NCBI GenBank assembly: GCA_015057715.1
Contig: SVDS01000003.1
Span: 1-64,000, forward strand
DNA from: Paenibacillaceae bacterium
Lineage (GTDB): Bacteria; Bacillota; Clostridia; Lachnospirales; Lachnospiraceae
Length of the DNA: 64,000 nt
Direction: 5' to 3'
Within the stretch, counting starts at the first letter, position 1; each line of letters starts with the position of its first letter. Below the pieces are notes generated by a model. The model saw nothing but the letters and a program-made list of their open reading frames with translations. It had not been told where the DNA came from and did not search any database. The position numbers and the translations under genes are program-made. Below, piece by piece: positions 1 to 7,776 of the stretch.

Positions 1-980
1 TCAATGGATATCCGGCTTGTTGCATAGGGCCAGAGAACCATACAAAATTCTTTATCCTTTTCGCTGATCTTCAGCTCAAAATCATGATACCAGGGAATCT
101 GGCTGGTATTATTAAGATAATGTCTGGCTTTGTTCCCCTCATTGCCAGCGGAAGCAACAAAACAGATTCCCGGATCTTGCGTTTTAGCTGTCATGAAACT
201 GCTGATTGCCCCGTTGCCGTCATGACCGCCCAGGCTGCTTCCCAGGCAGATACATATTACTATGGGTCTTGCCGCTTTCTGGGAAACTGACAGCAGATAA
301 CGAAGCCCCAGATAAATATCTGATTCCTGAAAACAGTAGGTATCTTCAGGAACAAAGAAAATATTTTTCAGATTATTTTTCGCACCCTTTAGTTTTACTA
401 TAACAAGTTCTGATAATGGAGCAACTCCTGAGAAAGAAAGATCTGCTGAAGGTGATCCGGCAGCGATGCTGGCAATGGCAGTTCCATGCCCGTTGTTGTC
501 TGTAGAAGGAACCACAGACAGCGGCTTCGAGGATAATAAAGCTTCATTTATCTGTTCTTTTTTGTATTCGCATCCAAAGGTAAAACTATCTGGAGGAGTT
601 CCTTCCTGTATTGTCTGATCCCAGATGGAATAGATCCGGCTGGTACCGTCCGGATTTTGGAATGCCGGGTGTGTGTATTCAATTCCTGTATCAACTACGC
701 CGACCAGTACGCCTTTCCCCATGAGACCCAGATAAGAGTTTTGCTGAACCAGACCGATGCCTGATTTATCCAGGCTTACCTCAGACTCCAATGCGTATAA
801 GGAAGGAAAGCTGTTATAGGGGTAAGTTCCCAGGTCACAGGGATCCGGGGATGTAATGGGTATATGGAGAAGAGAGTAGCGATCACTGAGCGGGGTTATA
901 TTATCGCCCGTGTCGTAACCCGATATTATGGTATTGCCCATAATAAGGTCGTAATAGTTATTGTCCAGAATTTTATTCAA
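1..980 (-). CDS. S8 (subtilisin-like) Csp-type protease, 3' part cut off by the window edge
   Basis: About 326 residues are visible, starting at a TTG codon (978-980) 7 bp after an AGGAGG ribosome binding site (988-993). The protein is a close paralogue of the gene at 1082-2755: both begin KILDNNYYDL and share most motifs. The catalytic Asp lies in VGVVDTGIEY (about residue 97) and the catalytic His in NNGHGTAIAS. The Ser region lies beyond the window edge, so activity cannot be judged. There is no signal peptide and no obvious pro-domain before the protease core. Related clostridial Csp proteins process or sense signals for cortex hydrolysis during spore germination; a role here is inferred from that family. 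It follows the upstream paralogue by 101 bp, probably in one operon. Confidence 0.85.
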   Translation of the reverse strand, partial: MNKILDNNYYDLIMGNTIISGYDTGDNITPLSDRYSLLHIPITSPDPCDLGTYPYNSFPSLYALESEVSLDKSGIGLVQQNSYLGLMGKGVLVGVVDTGIEYTHPAFQNPDGTSRIYSIWDQTIQEGTPPDSFTFGCEYKKEQINEALLSSKPLSVVPSTDNNGHGTAIASIAAGSPSADLSFSGVAPLSELVIVKLKGAKNNLKNIFFVPEDTYCFQESDIYLGLRYLLSVSQKAARPIVICICLGSSLGGHDGNGAISSFMTAKTQDPGICFVASAGNEGNKARHYLNNTSQIPWYHDFELKISEKDKEFCMVLWPYATSRISI

Positions 981-1081
981 TAAAAGTCCTCCTGTCTTAT
1001 ACTGAGGGCATATATGATAAGTTTATGCAGCAGGAATTCTAATATGAAAGGAGGGAGGAGAATGGAAAAATGTTACATCCT

Positions 1082-2755
1082 CTAAATATTGGTAAGTCTT
1101 TGAAACAGTTCATTCACATCTAACATTCCATAACCCCAGATATTATTGGGATATATAATAGAAGATTCCCGTCGTGCTCCCCGGGTAATCAGACTGTTGA
1201 TTACATTACCTGACAGGGTGGTATAGTTGCCTCTGACAATACCCCACTCTAAAATCATTGCAATGGCACCGGTGGCATATGCGGTTGCAGCGCCTGTTCC
1301 TGTTAAGGTTCCAAATCGGTTTCCAGGAAGTGCACAGGGGATCTGGTGCCCTGGTGCGCTGATATCCGGCTTCACGAAATTATTTCTGGAATAACCTCTG
1401 CTGGCCTCTGTTAAAATGCTGTCACTAAACTGATTATAAGCGGTGACTGTCAGCTGATGAGATCCATTTCCAGGGGAGTTAATAGTTGTGTTGGGATTGG
1501 AATTTAAAAAAAACGTTTCATCGCTGATCATGCCGCCTGCCGGAAGCCAGGAATGAAAAGCAAGCGGTTCTTTTTCCATGCTTTGCACATTAAAACTCCA
1601 GATGCCTGGCATGGCGTTCTGAAAGCGCAGCAGTATCAGCTGATCCCCGCTTTCTTCCTCAAAGCTCATATTATTAACCCATAAAACGGAAGGGGTGAAT
1701 ACAAATTTAAATCTCCTGCATTCCCCCAGTCCCGGACGTATAAGCTTAGTCGATTCCCGGTTGGGCGTGGTAATATCAATGGAAAGCCTGCCAAGAGCAG
1801 ATGGCCATATTTCCATGGAAAACATGCTGTCTTTTCCCCCGATTCTCAATTCTAACTGATTGGTAAATGGTTCCTGCTGTGTAAAATTAAAATAATGTCT
1901 TCGGGCATTACCCTGGTTTCCCGCAGAAACAGCGATTCCATAACCGGGAAGACGCACCAGATAATTCAGATAATTGCTGAATGCACCATTACCATCATGG
2001 GATCCCTGACTGCTTCCCATGGCAATACAGATGGCAAGAGGGCGGTTGGCTTTTTGCGCGATGGAAAGAAGATAAGTGATTCCCAGCATCAGATCAGTCT
2101 CCTGGTAACAGGAAATACCATCTGGAACAAAAAACAAATCCTTTAGATTTTTCTTCGCTTCCTTCAGCTTAACAACTGCCAGTTCGGCGAAAGGAACAAT
2201 TCCAGAAAAATTCTGTTCTTCTTCCGATGCTCCGGCGATGATACTGGCGATTGCGGTTCCATGCCCATCTGTGTCATTGGAAGGAACAATGGATAACGGA
2301 TTGCCAGAGGCCAGAGCCAGATTGATCATGTCTCTTGAATATTCAGTTCCATATGTAAAATGTTCCGGTGGAGTTCCATCCTGAACAGACTGGTCCCATA
2401 AAGACAGGATTCTTGAAGTGCCATCATTAAAAAGAAATGTATGGTGCTGATAATCAATGCCTGTGTCAATAATACCCACGATAATCCCCCGTCCGTTAAG
2501 ATTTAAATATGGGTTACGCTGTACGGCTCCCATTCCGGATTTTTCATGGCTTACGGTGGAGGTAGGAGTATAAAGGGAGGGAAAGCTGTAATAAGGATAT
2601 TTACCCAGATTACATGGATCAGCGTTTCCTACAGGAACATTCAGCACAGAATGTCTGATATTTAGAGGTGTGATATTATCCCCTTCGTCATACAGAGGCA
2701 CAGAGACGTTATTAATAATGAGATCATAGTAATTATTGTCCAGTATTTTTTCCAA
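1082..2755 (-). CDS. Csp-like S8 family pseudoprotease (catalytic Ser replaced by Gly)
   Basis: 557 aa, TTG start after a GGGAGG ribosome binding site. Subtilase landmarks are visible: Asp97 in GIIDTG, His165 in DGHGTAIAS and the oxyanion Asn280 in SAGNQG. The Ser motif, normally GTSxAxP, reads TGTGAATAYATG, so the nucleophile position (about residue 488, codon GGC at 1292-1294) is Gly. The protein should therefore lack normal proteolysis. In C. difficile the germination protein CspC is likewise a pseudoprotease with Gly at the Ser position. No signal peptide is present, as expected for a forespore cytosolic Csp protein later placed in the spore. The next gene downstream is a paralogue. A role in germinant sensing or cortex-hydrolase activation is inference from the family and from the other sporulation genes in the window. 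Confidence 0.85.
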   Translation of the reverse strand: MEKILDNNYYDLIINNVSVPLYDEGDNITPLNIRHSVLNVPVGNADPCNLGKYPYYSFPSLYTPTSTVSHEKSGMGAVQRNPYLNLNGRGIIVGIIDTGIDYQHHTFLFNDGTSRILSLWDQSVQDGTPPEHFTYGTEYSRDMINLALASGNPLSIVPSNDTDGHGTAIASIIAGASEEEQNFSGIVPFAELAVVKLKEAKKNLKDLFFVPDGISCYQETDLMLGITYLLSIAQKANRPLAICIAMGSSQGSHDGNGAFSNYLNYLVRLPGYGIAVSAGNQGNARRHYFNFTQQEPFTNQLELRIGGKDSMFSMEIWPSALGRLSIDITTPNRESTKLIRPGLGECRRFKFVFTPSVLWVNNMSFEEESGDQLILLRFQNAMPGIWSFNVQSMEKEPLAFHSWLPAGGMISDETFFLNSNPNTTINSPGNGSHQLTVTAYNQFSDSILTEASRGYSRNNFVKPDISAPGHQIPCALPGNRFGTLTGTGAATAYATGAIAMILEWGIVRGNYTTLSGNVINSLITRGARRESSIIYPNNIWGYGMLDVNELFQRLTNI

Positions 2756-2970
2756 AAGGGGCCTCCCTTAAAAAAGGTAGGAGCATTTGTTCTATATTAT
2801 GCTGAAAAAAAGTGAATATGAGAGAGCAGGTTATATGGTGGGGGGAGTTTTTGGTTACGATGAGAAATAATTTATCAAGGTTATTTTGATGCAGTCTGAG
2901 GATTAAATATTGATTGTTTCGAACTGATATATTAATATAATAGGAAATCGTTGAGTAGGAGATAAATAGA

Positions 2971-3495
2971 ATGGATGAAATCAGATTAATAAAGCCAACA
3001 ATGGATTATGCAGACGATATCATGAAGTATCGTCAGGAATTTTTAGATTCCGGTGACAGTCTGGATGGCTGCGGCAATTTAAAGATGTGTTCCTCGGCAG
3101 ATGAATGGATTAGAACCATTGATCTGTTGGAAAATGATGAAACGTGTCCCGAAGACAGGGTGACATCTAATACATTTATTGCGGTCCGGTCAGCCGATAA
3201 TAAGATTATTGGAGTCATTGACTTCAGGCATCACATAAACCATCCTATTTTGAGCGTATGGGGCGGACATATTGGATACTCCGTTCGGTCTGATGAAAGA
3301 AGAAAAGGGTACGCTAAATATATGTTGCGGCTGAATTTGAAAAACTGTAAAGATTTCGGCTTAGATAAAGTCTTAGTTACCTGCGATTATAATAATGTGG
3401 GAAGTGAGAAGACGATTTTGGCAAACGGAGGGCTTTTTGAGAAGGAAGTAGTTGTGGATGGGGACAGGATTAAGCGGTATTGGATTCATCTATAA
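2971..3495 (+). CDS. GNAT family N-acetyltransferase
   Basis: 174 aa. The start is supported by AGGAG 9 bp upstream. The acetyl-CoA loop is seen as RSDERRKGYAKYML (about residues 108-121), the usual R/QxxGxG/A signature with Ala in the last place, followed by a C-terminal segment (VTCDYNNVGSEKTI) typical of Acetyltransf_3-type proteins. The substrate is unknown; this subgroup is often annotated as acting on small molecules or protein N-termini. It is transcribed divergently from the Csp-like pair and stands alone. Confidence 0.85.
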   Translation: MDEIRLIKPTMDYADDIMKYRQEFLDSGDSLDGCGNLKMCSSADEWIRTIDLLENDETCPEDRVTSNTFIAVRSADNKIIGVIDFRHHINHPILSVWGGHIGYSVRSDERRKGYAKYMLRLNLKNCKDFGLDKVLVTCDYNNVGSEKTILANGGLFEKEVVVDGDRIKRYWIHL

Positions 3496-3508
3496 GAAAA
3501 TAGTTTTT

Positions 3509-3715
3509 TTATTCTTCGCAACAGGTCGCTTTATCTGTTGAAGGAGTGTTGTTTGTACAAGAATTCGTTATTGAACGCCTGACAGCAATTGCACTCAGAG
3601 CATCGCTCAGTAAAAGTATATCTGCTGCTAACAAAGATAATTCATCGTCGTCTAAGCAATCTGCTATTTGACAAGCTAATGTAGAAATTAATAATACATC
3701 ACAACAATAACTCAT
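3509..3715 (-). CDS. Small conserved Cys-containing protein (resembles DUF6774)
   Basis: 68 aa preceded by GAGGTG at good spacing. The sequence is helical, with a repeated-looking core (LACQIADCLDDDELSLLAADILLLSDAL) and a C-terminal Cys pair. It resembles short proteins of DUF6774 type common in Lachnospiraceae, recalled from memory rather than searched. There is no signal peptide or membrane helix. Function is unknown. It sits between a GNAT gene and the LysM-GH18 gene, separated from the latter by a terminator-like hairpin. Confidence 0.6.
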   Translation of the reverse strand: MSYCCDVLLISTLACQIADCLDDDELSLLAADILLLSDALSAIAVRRSITNSCTNNTPSTDKATCCEE

Positions 3716-3778
3716 TGTATCACCTCAATTAAGTATCTATAATTAATACTATTTTATGCCGTAAAGCCAGAATTATTT

Positions 3779-3811
3779 AAAAAAAAGGAGTTGCACAGTT
3801 TGCACAACTCC
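3779..3811 (-). terminator. Rho-independent terminator candidate after the LysM-GH18 gene
   Basis: The arms GGAGTTG and CAACTCC (3787-3811) are followed on the minus strand by eight T residues (A run at 3779-3786). It lies about 120 bp past the stop codon of the LysM-GH18 gene. Confidence 0.6.
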
Positions 3812-3933
3812 GATTAAAAAATTAGAATGGATATAGCCCATTCCTACTTATATATATTACACCTGCCATATCTCTGGGTCCTTGAAAGTAGTTTCCGCTT
3901 TGCATTGCCGCTTTCAGCTTGGTAATTACGTCA

Positions 3934-5223
3934 TTAAAAGGACAATTTCTGGATGTAGTATTGAGTATTAATAATAAACCACATTTGGGTATCAAATCTC
4001 ATAATAGTCCATAGAGATAAACCTTGAAGATCATATTCTGCTACCAGACCGGCTCTTGATTCAAAACTTCTCGCATCATTAAACCACACTAAGTGAAGAA
4101 TCCCATTACTATCCATATAATAGAAAAAAGGTGACTGTGCTGCTTCGTTAAATTGTATTGGTATATTGTTATCTGCTGCAATCTGTATTGCATTATTGTT
4201 TGCTATAGCAGTTGCTTCTGTTGCACCCGGAACATAGGGGAGTGTCCAATCATAACCGAGTGTAGTGATTCCTAAGAATAATAAATCCAGTGGAATAATA
4301 CTGGTTACGTAGGCTAAAAGTTCTCTTAAAACATTAACTGGGAAAATTGAGCTTGGATAACTATAAAATCTGGCCCAATCATAAGAAGCAAATAGAATTC
4401 CATCTACATATCCAGATAATCGTGAATAATCCAACTTTTCAAAGCTGACAATAGGCCCCTGAATATTCATAATCGGCGTAGTGGTGATTAGTACTCTATA
4501 ACCTTCAGAACGAAATATAGCTGAAGCTTTTTTTATGTATTCTACAATACTATTTATGTTATCCGGTGTAATATCTTCGATATACATATTCACTCCGTAA
4601 TAACCCTTTGTTTTTATCATTTGAAGAATATTATCAATAAGACGATCTTGCACAGAAGAGTTATTTAAAATATTCTGAGTTACTTCACGAATAATAGTTC
4701 CTTCTTCCGTAATCGTAGAAACAAACATCATGGGCGCAACACTATAAGATTTAGCCAACTGAATTACATCAGCATCGTCAGCAATAGTAATAATTTCTCC
4801 TTCACTTGTAGCCCTATAATTGAATATAGTCAAATATGTTAAAAAAGGAAGCGTTTTTATTAATATAGATTTATCTATATAGGAAAAAGTATAACCACTA
4901 GTGGCAATTATTCTTGTTTTATTCGATTGATAGCTAATAACTATGGATTCGCCAATGTACAAAATTTCTCTCTCGGAAAGATAGGGATTGTTTCTTAATA
5001 ATTCCATTGGAGTAGTACCATGCTGCTTTGCAATACTCTCCAAAGTGTCGCCTGCCTGAACAACGTAGAGTGTTTCCGGTTGTACAATTACGATGGTTTG
5101 GCCGACTGCTAAATGATCGGGGTTTGTAATTCCATTTTCCAATATTAATCGGTCAACGGGGATTTTATAATACTCTGATATGGAAACGATGGTTTCACCT
5201 GGTTTGACAACGTGTATGATCAT
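3934..5223 (-). CDS. LysM-LysM-GH18 spore peptidoglycan hydrolase-like protein (SleL/YaaH type)
   Basis: 429 aa from the ATG at 5223, chosen because GAGGG lies just upstream; an in-frame TTG at 5235 overlaps that site. Two LysM domains (about residues 2-46 and 52-98, with VKPGETIVSI and VQAGDTLESI) bind peptidoglycan. They precede a GH18-like domain (about 105-429). The family includes SleL/YaaH, N-acetylglucosaminidases that act on cortex fragments during germination. The GH18 motif DxxDxDxE here reads YYGVNMYIE (residues 208-216): the Glu is kept, but Asp two places before it is Tyr and the first Asp is also Tyr. Catalysis may be lost or altered. There is no signal peptide, typical of spore-coat LysM proteins. 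A terminator follows. Confidence 0.82.
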   Translation of the reverse strand: MIIHVVKPGETIVSISEYYKIPVDRLILENGITNPDHLAVGQTIVIVQPETLYVVQAGDTLESIAKQHGTTPMELLRNNPYLSEREILYIGESIVISYQSNKTRIIATSGYTFSYIDKSILIKTLPFLTYLTIFNYRATSEGEIITIADDADVIQLAKSYSVAPMMFVSTITEEGTIIREVTQNILNNSSVQDRLIDNILQMIKTKGYYGVNMYIEDITPDNINSIVEYIKKASAIFRSEGYRVLITTTPIMNIQGPIVSFEKLDYSRLSGYVDGILFASYDWARFYSYPSSIFPVNVLRELLAYVTSIIPLDLLFLGITTLGYDWTLPYVPGATEATAIANNNAIQIAADNNIPIQFNEAAQSPFFYYMDSNGILHLVWFNDARSFESRAGLVAEYDLQGLSLWTIMRFDTQMWFIINTQYYIQKLSF

Positions 5224-5313
5224 GAATTCCCTCAAATGATCTTATTAATTCTATTATATGCTAATGTGTTGGATTTATTGGTATATCCATGCTTTATTAA
5301 GCAAATTGTTACC

Positions 5314-5406
5314 AAACAAAACCACCGGAATCCCCTGCATACACAAGTGATTCCGGTGTTTTGGCTGTTTATAGAAAAATGGAAGTAATGGGGCTCGAAC
5401 CCATGA
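5314..5406. repeat. Left attachment-site repeat (att) with tRNA-Val 3' fragment
   Basis: These 93 bp are identical to 15295-15387. The repeat holds the last 27 bases of tRNA-Val (5380-5406, minus sense) and its downstream hairpin (CACCGGAATC at 5323-5332 pairing with 5349-5358). Beyond 5406 the sequence diverges from the tRNA, so only the T-arm and acceptor 3' strand remain. This is the standard footprint of tyrosine-recombinase integration at a tRNA 3' end. The integrase gene begins its stop codon 35 bp away. Confidence 0.92.
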
Positions 5407-5440
5407 AATCTATCATAAAATCCTTATTTTATAAGGGCTA

Positions 5441-6478
5441 TTACTTTTTATGTTGCATTTCGTGTTGCATTGAGTCAAAATACCCGTTAATTGTATTTGT
5501 GAACTTACGCTTCTGATCATCTAATTCATTGCGGTAGACTGATTTCAGTACGTAATCAGATGCCCATCCCCCTCGACCCATAATATACTGATCAGGAACC
5601 CCTATTGCGTGCATGATACTGGCAGCGTAATGCCTAAGGTCGTGAAAACGAAAATGATTAGGTAGCTTAGCCGATTTCACGGCTCTTTCAAATCTATGTG
5701 ATATTTGATCAGGAGTGGCTTTCACTAATCTACCTGTTATGCCATCAATTCGAGAAATAACAAAATCTGGATATTCTATTGTACGGTATCCAGCGTAAGT
5801 TTTGGGCTGCTTTATATCCCAGGTTTTATTTTCACGAAGGACCATACTCTTATTTACAGTAATATTATTTCCTATTACGTCAGTAGATTCGACGGCGCAT
5901 ATTTCCCCTCTTCTCATGGGACCAAACGCTGCGAGATATACGGCTATTTCAAGCTCTTTGCCTTTTATGTGCGATAGTAGGGTATTGATATCTTGACCCG
6001 TAGGAATGTATAGATCTGGTTTCTTTTTTGCAGGAAGTTCAATAGATAACTCTGCTTTAGGATTGTACATTTTAATTGCCGAGATAACTAATCCCCATGC
6101 ATTTCGAACTGTTTTTGGAGATCTATCCTTTATGAGCGAATTGACCCACTTTTGAAGTTCAGTATTGTCTGGATCCCTTACACTTGATTCTGCAATATAA
6201 TCCAGTAGATTATTCGATATAGACTTATATGCTGTTATGGTGGAAGGTGAGAGGACGGGAGTTTTCAATTCTATATATTCAGACACAGCTTGTTTTATAG
6301 TAATATTTTTAGGCCGCTTAACTTGATCTTTATTCAGAGCATATTGCGCAGCAAGATACTCTGATTCCTTTTTTGTATCAGCAGTAAATGACTCATACCG
6401 TCTTTTGCCATCCAAGTCTTTGTGGCTGTATACTAAGGTACGCCATTGACCTGAAGGGAGCTTCTTTGCCTTTGCCAT
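5441..6478 (-). CDS. int: Phage-type tyrosine recombinase/integrase
   Basis: 345 aa, start supported by GAAAGGA upstream. An N-terminal AP2-like arm-binding region (GQWRTLVYSHKDLDGKRR) is followed by a SAM-like core-binding domain and the catalytic domain. Catalytic residues are visible: Arg in GPMRRGEICA, HDLRHY, the GGW motif and the Tyr in SVYRNEL. It should recombine the tRNA-Val attachment site next to it. The last codons (MQHEMQHKK) lie on repeated TGTTGCAT sequences that also occur next to the other att site, probably arm-type binding sites. No excisionase was recognised. The gene appears intact, so the element could still be excision-competent. Confidence 0.95.
   Translation of the reverse strand: MAKAKKLPSGQWRTLVYSHKDLDGKRRYESFTADTKKESEYLAAQYALNKDQVKRPKNITIKQAVSEYIELKTPVLSPSTITAYKSISNNLLDYIAESSVRDPDNTELQKWVNSLIKDRSPKTVRNAWGLVISAIKMYNPKAELSIELPAKKKPDLYIPTGQDINTLLSHIKGKELEIAVYLAAFGPMRRGEICAVESTDVIGNNITVNKSMVLRENKTWDIKQPKTYAGYRTIEYPDFVISRIDGITGRLVKATPDQISHRFERAVKSAKLPNHFRFHDLRHYAASIMHAIGVPDQYIMGRGGWASDYVLKSVYRNELDDQKRKFTNTINGYFDSMQHEMQHKK
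5451..5470. promoter_or_regulatory. Putative integrase arm-type binding sites, left end
   Basis: TGTTGCAT occurs twice (5451-5458 and 5463-5470), and CATTTCGTGTTGCAT (5456-5470) is repeated exactly at 15231-15245 by the other att site. Shared short repeats inside both att flanks fit arm sites of a lambda-type integrase. This is inference. Confidence 0.5.
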
Positions 6479-6543
6479 TTTTTATCATTTCCTTTCATCG
6501 TTGAAATATTGCAATCAATTTTGAGTATAAAAAATACGTCCCC

Positions 6544-6572
6544 TTGCCAGAACGTACCAGAAATGATATAAT
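6544..6572 (+). promoter_or_regulatory. Near-consensus sigma-A promoter for a small RNA
   Basis: The -35 box TTGCCA (6544-6549), a 17-bp spacer and the -10 box TATAAT (6567-6572) point rightward into a gene-free stretch that ends in a terminator at about 6660. Confidence 0.65.
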
Positions 6573-6578
6573 TCCATT

Positions 6579-6662
6579 GAAGTGATGGATATATCTTTCC
6601 GGAAATCCGGTAAGAGATAATCTATGTTAAGCCGTTCCGATTGCAGTCGGGGCGGTTTTTAA
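6579..6662 (+). ncRNA. Candidate prophage small RNA, about 80 nt
   Basis: The transcript is predicted from a near-perfect promoter (6544-6572) and a GC-rich hairpin followed by TTTTT (6631-6660). The hairpin pairs CCGTTCCGA with TCGGGGCGG. No start codon with a ribosome binding site is seen within it. It lies between int and a lipoprotein gene, both on the opposite strand, and ends just short of the lipoprotein gene's stop codon. Read-through would make RNA antisense to the lipoprotein mRNA. I do not recognise the RNA family. Confidence 0.5.
6631..6660 (+). terminator. Rho-independent terminator of the candidate small RNA
   Basis: A stem of about 9 bp (CCGTTCCGA with TCGGGGCGG) encloses the loop TTGCAG and is followed by five T residues on the plus strand. 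The minus strand has no T run after the hairpin, so it serves rightward transcription. Confidence 0.7.
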
Positions 6663-6671
6663 GTTTATTTG

Positions 6672-7175
6672 CTATTTATATTCCATAAAGACTTTAATTA
6701 TTTCGTCTCGATTTTCTGCTTTATCACACAGAAGCATATATTTATCATTAACTGCGCTTGGTTCGATTTTAGTTCCCATTCCCTGTAAAGTCACATATCC
6801 ATTTTCAATCAAACCCTTGTAACTATCTGATTCTTTTTCATATTCGTAAATTGCCACATCACCGTACTTTGCGCCGCTTATTGCACCCAACATTTCAGCT
6901 GGTACACCTTTAGGTTCTCCTTGAATCATATTGTTTTCTTTTAGGTAGCTGGCTAGATCTTCTAATGAATTTGTAGAAGCAGCCGTCGGTGCTGTTTCCA
7001 AATCTTTTACTTTACTTTCTATGCTTTCGCTCAGATTCTCGACATTTTCTTCCAGTTCATGTGTGGTTTCAACCTGTGCCGGTGCTTGGGTAGCAGTTTC
7101 TACGGAATTTGCAGCACATGCAGATAATAGCAATGTGCTAATAACAAATACCGGGATAGATTTAAATACTTTCAT
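6672..7175 (-). CDS. Prophage lipoprotein between repressor and integrase
   Basis: 167 aa from the ATG at 7175, chosen because AGAAGG lies 6 bp upstream; the longer in-frame reading would run into the repressor gene. A lipoprotein signal peptide ends at a lipobox LLSAC, then a Thr/Glu-rich linker (about residues 25-75) and a small globular C-terminal domain. No enzyme motif was recognised. Lipoproteins in this exact place, between int and a cI-type gene, include the superinfection-exclusion protein Ltp of Streptococcus phage TP-J34. A similar role is inferred from position and type only, not from sequence similarity. Confidence 0.75.
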   Translation of the reverse strand: MKVFKSIPVFVISTLLLSACAANSVETATQAPAQVETTHELEENVENLSESIESKVKDLETAPTAASTNSLEDLASYLKENNMIQGEPKGVPAEMLGAISGAKYGDVAIYEYEKESDSYKGLIENGYVTLQGMGTKIEPSAVNDKYMLLCDKAENRDEIIKVFMEYK

Positions 7176-7224
7176 ACTCATCCTTCTTTTCTTTAGTTTT
7201 TTATTAAAAAAGCCATTAGCTATT

Positions 7225-7560
7225 TTAATCCTTTTTCTGCATTTTTTCGATTGTATCAATCAGAGTTTCTAAAGCATCTGGATCAATGCCTAAATCCAGT
7301 AACCTCCTAGCATATTCTAAGTATTTTTTTTCAGTGGCAGCAATTTCTAATTCTTCTTTTTCCGGGGATTCTTTACCGGTCATTAAATAATCCACCGACA
7401 CACCTAATACTACAGCAATTTTTTTCAATTTGTCGCCACTAGGTGCATTTTTATTAAATTTATTAATCGAACTTCTGGCGAATCCCAATTCTTGCTCCAA
7501 TCGATTTATTGAATAACCCTTTGTCTTGGCGACATCTCTTATGCGTTCATATAATCCCAT
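7225..7560 (-). CDS. CI-like XRE-family phage repressor
   Basis: 111 aa with GAGGTATTATAA before the ATG. A helix-turn-helix of XRE type covers about residues 5-60 (NRLEQELGFARSSINKFNK, then the typical VLGVSVDYLMTG). A short helical C-terminal tail follows, with no LexA/CI-type autoprotease domain. It is transcribed away from an array of TTTTGCGNAA-type sites (7571-7760), which are its probable operators. It probably keeps the element silent. The lipoprotein gene follows and may be co-transcribed. Confidence 0.9.
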   Translation of the reverse strand: MGLYERIRDVAKTKGYSINRLEQELGFARSSINKFNKNAPSGDKLKKIAVVLGVSVDYLMTGKESPEKEELEIAATEKKYLEYARRLLDLGIDPDALETLIDTIEKMQKKD

Positions 7561-7570
7561 TTATAATACC

Positions 7571-7760
7571 TCAAAATTTTGCGCAATTAAGCATTGACAT
7601 TCGCAAAATTTTATGTATAATAAAATTATGAGTTGCGCAATATTTTGCGAATGTCATACTTAAGGCATATTTTATTTAATTGATTGTTGGCGCTTTCAAT
7701 TGTAGAATATTTTACGCAAAAAGTCAAGTACTAACCTAAAATTTTGCGTAATTTTAAAAT
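7571..7760. promoter_or_regulatory. Repressor operator array in the lysogeny switch
   Basis: Five related AT-rich sites with a TTTTGCGNAA-like core occur between repressor and cro remnant: near 7574-7588, 7600-7612, 7632-7651, 7708-7721 and 7738-7755. Some face each other (TTGCGCAA is palindromic). One lies in the spacer of the rightward promoter at 7594-7621. Spacing and repetition fit a CI/Cro operator set. The exact consensus is my reading. Confidence 0.65.
7594..7621 (+). promoter_or_regulatory. Rightward lytic promoter (PR-like)
   Basis: TTGACA (7594-7599), a 16-bp spacer and TATAAT (7616-7621), overlapping an operator half-site. It would have driven cro and early lytic genes; now it points at the cro remnant and tail-fibre gene. 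Confidence 0.7.
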
Positions 7761-7776
7761 CATAGGAGGTGAGATC

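Noticed and set aside
2795-2823. Sigma-G promoter before the Csp-like gene
   Set aside because: CATAATA fits the -10 box, but the best -35 match (TCATA) is only 15 bp away and imperfect. Not strong enough to call.
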